Positions 61,185 to 64,000 of a stretch of DNA of 64,000 bases are shown here, piece after piece; position 1 is the stretch's first letter; every line of letters begins with the position of its first letter. The position numbers and the translations under genes were made by a program. The notes below the pieces were generated by a model. It was not told the DNA's origin, made no database searches, and was given only the letters and a program-made list of their open reading frames with translations. Origin of the DNA: JAOUJD01 sp963726405 (lineage in GTDB: Bacteria > Pseudomonadota > Gammaproteobacteria > Burkholderiales > Burkholderiaceae_F). Location: assembly GCA_963726405.1 (NCBI GenBank), contig CAVSCF010000005.1:558001-622000 (forward strand), given 5' to 3'.

Positions 61185-61322
61185 AGCGGGCGTTCCTTGC
61201 GTTCGCGAAGACGCCCGCGTCGTCCGGCAACTGGGTCCGTCATCTGCGTCCCGATGCGCCCCGTGCGGGCCCGCAGGGCGAGGACGATCGGGTCGAGCGC
61301 ATCTACATTGGGCTGTACCAGC

Positions 61323-64000
61323 CTACATGCTCCTCCGATACTGCCCTCCCACCTCGAACAGCGCATTCGTGATCTGCCCCAGCGAGCACACGCGAACCGC
61401 ATCCATCAGCACCGCGAATACGTTCTCGTTGCGGATCACCGCCTGCTGAAGCTTCTTCAGCATCTTCGGGGCTTCCTTCTCGTGCCGCTTGTGGAAGTCC
61501 TGCAGCCGCGCGAGCTGGCTCTGCTTCTCTTCTTCGGTCGAGCGCGCCAGTTCGATCTTCTGCGGCGTGTCCGACACGTGCGGGTTGCGGAAGGTGTTGA
61601 CGCCGATGATCGGGTACTCGCCCGTGTGCTTCAGGTGCTCGTAGTGCAGTGACTCTTCCTGGATCTTGCCGCGCTGGTAGCCGAGCTCCATCGCGCCGAG
61701 CACGCCGCCGCGCTCGCTGATCGACTCGAACTCCTTCAGAACCGCCTCTTCCACCAGGTCGGTCAGCTCGTCGATGATGAAGCTGCCCTGGTTCGGGTTC
61801 TCGTTCTTCGCCAGGCCCCACTCGCGGTTGATGATCAGCTGGATCGCCATCGCGCGGCGCACGCTCTCCTCGGTCGGCGTGGTGATCGCTTCGTCGTAGG
61901 CGTTGGTGTGCAGCGAGTTCGCGTTGTCGTAGGTCGCGATCAGCGCCTGCAGCGTCGTGCGGATGTCGTTGAACTGGATTTCCTGCGCGTGCAGCGAGCG
62001 GCCGCTGGTCTGGCAGTGGTACTTCAGCTTCTGGCTGCGTTCGTTGGCGCCGTACTTGTCGCGCATCGCCACCGCCCAGATGCGCCTTGCCACGCGGCCC
62101 ATCACGGTGTACTCGGGGTCCATGCCGTTGCTGAAGAAGAAGCTCAGGTTCTGCGCGAAGTCGTCGATCTGCATGCCGCGCGCGAGATAAGCCTCGACAA
62201 ACGTGAAGCCGTTGGACAGCGTGAACGCGAGCTGGCTGATCGGATTGGCCCCGGCTTCGGCGATGTGATAACCCGAGATCGATACGGAATAGAAATTCCG
62301 CACGTTGTGGTGGACGAAGTACTCCTGGATGTCGCCCATCACCTTCAGCGAAAACTCGGTCGAGAAGATGCAGGTGTTCTGGCCCTGGTCTTCCTTCAGG
62401 ATGTCGGCCTGCACGGTGCCGCGCACGTTCTCCAGCACCCACTGGCGGATCTTCGCGGCCTCGTCCTCGGTGGGTTCGCGCGCGTTGTCGGCGCGGAACT
62501 TGTCGAGGTTCTGGTCGATCGCGGTGTTCATGAACATCGCGAGGATCGACGGCGCCGGGCCGTTGATCGTCATGCTGACGGAGGTGTTCGGCGCAGTCAG
62601 GTCGAAGCCCGAATAGAGGACCTTCAGATCGTCGAGCGTGGCGATGCTCACGCCGCTGTTGCCCACCTTGCCGTAGATGTCCGGCCGAAGGTCCGGGTCG
62701 TTTCCGTACAGCGTCACGGAGTCGAACGCCGTAGACAGCCGCTTGGCCGGCATGCCCTCGGACAGCAGCTTGAAGCGCCGGTTGGTGCGGAACGGGTCGC
62801 CCTCGCCCGCGAACATGCGCGTGGGATCCTCGTTCTCGCGCTTGAACGCGAAGACGCCAGCCGTGTAAGGAAAGCTGCCGGGCACGTTCTCCAGCAGCAG
62901 CCACTTCAGCAATTCGCCGTGGTCCTCGTACTGCGGGATCGCGACCTTGCGGATCTTGCTGCCCGACAGCGACGTCGTCGTCAGCTTCGTCCGCACCTCC
63001 TTGTCGCGGATCTTCACGACGTATTCGTCGCCCGCGTAGGCCTTCTGCATCTGCGGCCACATGTCGAGCAGCTTGCGGCTGCGCGCATCGAGTTTCGCTT
63101 CGCGGTCGCTGGCAAGCGCGTCGAGGTTCGCGTTCTCTTCCTTGCACTCGGCCGCCAGCATCCGCTTCGCCTCGCGCAACTGCTGGCGCTGGCGCGCGGT
63201 CCGCGCCTGTTCCGTCGCGCGCTTCTTGTAGCCGCGCACCGTGTCCGAGATCTCCGCGAGGTAACGGGTGCGCTGCGGCGGCACCACCGGAGTCTGGTTG
63301 GTCGAGTGCCGCGTCGCGACCTTGGGCAGCACGCCGTCACCGGCCTTCAGGCCGTGTTCCTTCAGGCGGGGCAGCAGCGCCTGGAAAAGCGCGGTGACGC
63401 CGTCGTCATTGAAGCGCGACGCCATCGTGCCGAACACCGGCATCTCGTCCGGTTTCTTTGCGAAGTCGCCCTTGTTTCGCTGCACCTGCTTGCTGACGTC
63501 CCGCAGCGCATCGGCCGCGCCCTTGCGGTCGAACTTGTTGATCGCGACGAAGTCGGCGAAGTCCAGCATGTCGATCTTCTCGAGCTGGCTCGCGGCACCG
63601 TATTCCGGCGTCATCACGTACAGGCTGAGGTCGACGTGCGGCACGACCGCCGCGTCGCCCTGGCCGATGCCGGAGGTCTCGACGATCACGACGTCGAAGC
63701 CCGCCACCTTGGCGGCGGCCACCGCGTGGGGCAGCGCCTCGCTGATCTCCGAACCCGCCTCGCGCGTCGCGAGCGAGCGCATGTAGACGCGCGCGCCGTT
63801 GCCCCACGGGCCGATCGCGTTCATGCGGATGCGGTCCCCGAGCAGCGCGCCACCGCTCTTGCGGCGCGACGGATCGATCGAGATGACGGCGATGTCGAGC
63901 TTGTCGCCCTGGTCGAGCCGCAGGCGGCGCACCAGTTCGTCGGTGAGGCTCGACTTGCCGGCGCCGCCCGTGCCCGTCACGCCCAGCACCGGGACCTTCG
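61323..64000 (-). CDS. icmF: IcmF, isobutyryl-CoA mutase fused to its GTPase chaperone (C-terminal part)
   Basis: Partial: runs off the right edge, with about 892 residues in the window. At the visible start is the MeaB-like GTPase with Walker A GTGGAGKSSLTDEL, VISIDPSRRKSGGALLGDRIRM and NKFDRKGAADALRD. A linker follows, then the B12-dependent mutase catalytic domain (VSISGYHIAEAGANPISQLAFTLSNGFTFVEAYLARGM). The N-terminal B12-binding domain must lie beyond 64000. It interconverts isobutyryl-CoA and n-butyryl-CoA; the GTPase repairs and loads the cofactor. Confidence 0.92.
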   Translation of the reverse strand, partial: KVPVLGVTGTGGAGKSSLTDELVRRLRLDQGDKLDIAVISIDPSRRKSGGALLGDRIRMNAIGPWGNGARVYMRSLATREAGSEISEALPHAVAAAKVAGFDVVIVETSGIGQGDAAVVPHVDLSLYVMTPEYGAASQLEKIDMLDFADFVAINKFDRKGAADALRDVSKQVQRNKGDFAKKPDEMPVFGTMASRFNDDGVTALFQALLPRLKEHGLKAGDGVLPKVATRHSTNQTPVVPPQRTRYLAEISDTVRGYKKRATEQARTARQRQQLREAKRMLAAECKEENANLDALASDREAKLDARSRKLLDMWPQMQKAYAGDEYVVKIRDKEVRTKLTTTSLSGSKIRKVAIPQYEDHGELLKWLLLENVPGSFPYTAGVFAFKRENEDPTRMFAGEGDPFRTNRRFKLLSEGMPAKRLSTAFDSVTLYGNDPDLRPDIYGKVGNSGVSIATLDDLKVLYSGFDLTAPNTSVSMTINGPAPSILAMFMNTAIDQNLDKFRADNAREPTEDEAAKIRQWVLENVRGTVQADILKEDQGQNTCIFSTEFSLKVMGDIQEYFVHHNVRNFYSVSISGYHIAEAGANPISQLAFTLSNGFTFVEAYLARGMQIDDFAQNLSFFFSNGMDPEYTVMGRVARRIWAVAMRDKYGANERSQKLKYHCQTSGRSLHAQEIQFNDIRTTLQALIATYDNANSLHTNAYDEAITTPTEESVRRAMAIQLIINREWGLAKNENPNQGSFIIDELTDLVEEAVLKEFESISERGGVLGAMELGYQRGKIQEESLHYEHLKHTGEYPIIGVNTFRNPHVSDTPQKIELARSTEEEKQSQLARLQDFHKRHEKEAPKMLKKLQQAVIRNENVFAVLMDAVRVCSLGQITNALFEVGGQYRRSM

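Noticed and set aside
1..64000. CRISPR arrays, insertion sequences, tRNA and selC genes
   Set aside because: I saw no regularly spaced repeats, transposase-like proteins or tRNA-like clover leaves by reading; a tRNAscan-type search would be needed to rule out every tRNA.

Overview
The window is GC-rich, gene-dense chromosomal DNA from a proteobacterium, most likely a betaproteobacterium (Burkholderiales- or Rhodocyclales-like). The grounds are a class I PHA synthase (phaC), an IcmF-type fused mutase, opgGH, a selenocysteine formate dehydrogenase of the FdnGHI/FdoGHI type, liv-type ABC transporters flanked by acyl-CoA ligases, and many lipoproteins and Tat or Sec exported proteins. The placement is inferred from gene content. 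I see no rRNA, tRNA, CRISPR array, insertion sequence or phage gene.

Layout. 1-7226 (minus): a respiratory formate dehydrogenase operon fdoG (TGA-encoded selenocysteine plus SECIS hairpin), fdoH, fdoI, fdhE, selA and the start of selB, so the enzyme and its selenocysteine machinery are transcribed together. 7.4-10 kb (plus): a DUF3455 lipoprotein, an exported tandem rhodanese and a DUF1801 protein with a histone H1-like tail. 10-19 kb (minus): acyl-CoA ligase, small membrane protein, livG, livH, livM, substrate-binding protein, livF, small lipoprotein and a PaaK-like ligase, which read as an uptake-and-CoA-activation module for an organic acid, with a divergent Crp/Fnr regulator. 20-24 kb (minus): opgG-opgH for osmoregulated periplasmic glucans. 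24-31 kb: small metabolic and transport genes. 31.4-36.2 kb (minus): a signalling cluster of a transmembrane Ser/Thr kinase, a DsbA/FrnE-like oxidoreductase and a TPR-GGDEF diguanylate cyclase. 36.4-43.7 kb: a glutaredoxin-CcdA fusion, exported proteins, an aldo/keto reductase with a membrane partner, an extracellular cytochrome with a GlyGly-CTERM-like tail, and a BNR-repeat protein paired with a MoaD/ThiS-like protein. 43.9-46 kb: the L,D-transpeptidase/MepK pair. 46-53 kb (minus): phaC, a permuted papain-like lipoprotein pair, a phospholipase D/cardiolipin synthase-like lipoprotein, yaeQ and a thiolase. 53.5-56 kb (plus): a DUF2799 lipoprotein and a ribbon-helix-helix regulator with a PHB-depolymerase-family esterase. 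56-64 kb: BrkB, a DedA-rhodanese fusion, a leader ORF/terminator upstream of a tiny membrane protein, a PEP mutase-family enzyme, a GST, a beta-barrel-like protein and the 3' part of icmF.

Quality caveat. At least six otherwise conserved genes (selA, fdoG, livM, the 40.5 kb cytochrome, the 53.5 kb lipoprotein, DedA-rhodanese) are broken by a single extra base, and a few more may be affected. That pattern suggests uncorrected indels in the assembly rather than gene decay, so I annotate across the breaks.

The most unusual items are the kinase/FrnE/GGDEF cluster, the BNR plus MoaD-like pair next to the GlyGly-CTERM cytochrome, the competing hairpins between the substrate-binding protein gene and livF, the histone-like tail on a DUF1801 protein, and the leader-ORF/terminator arrangement at 58.2-58.7 kb.
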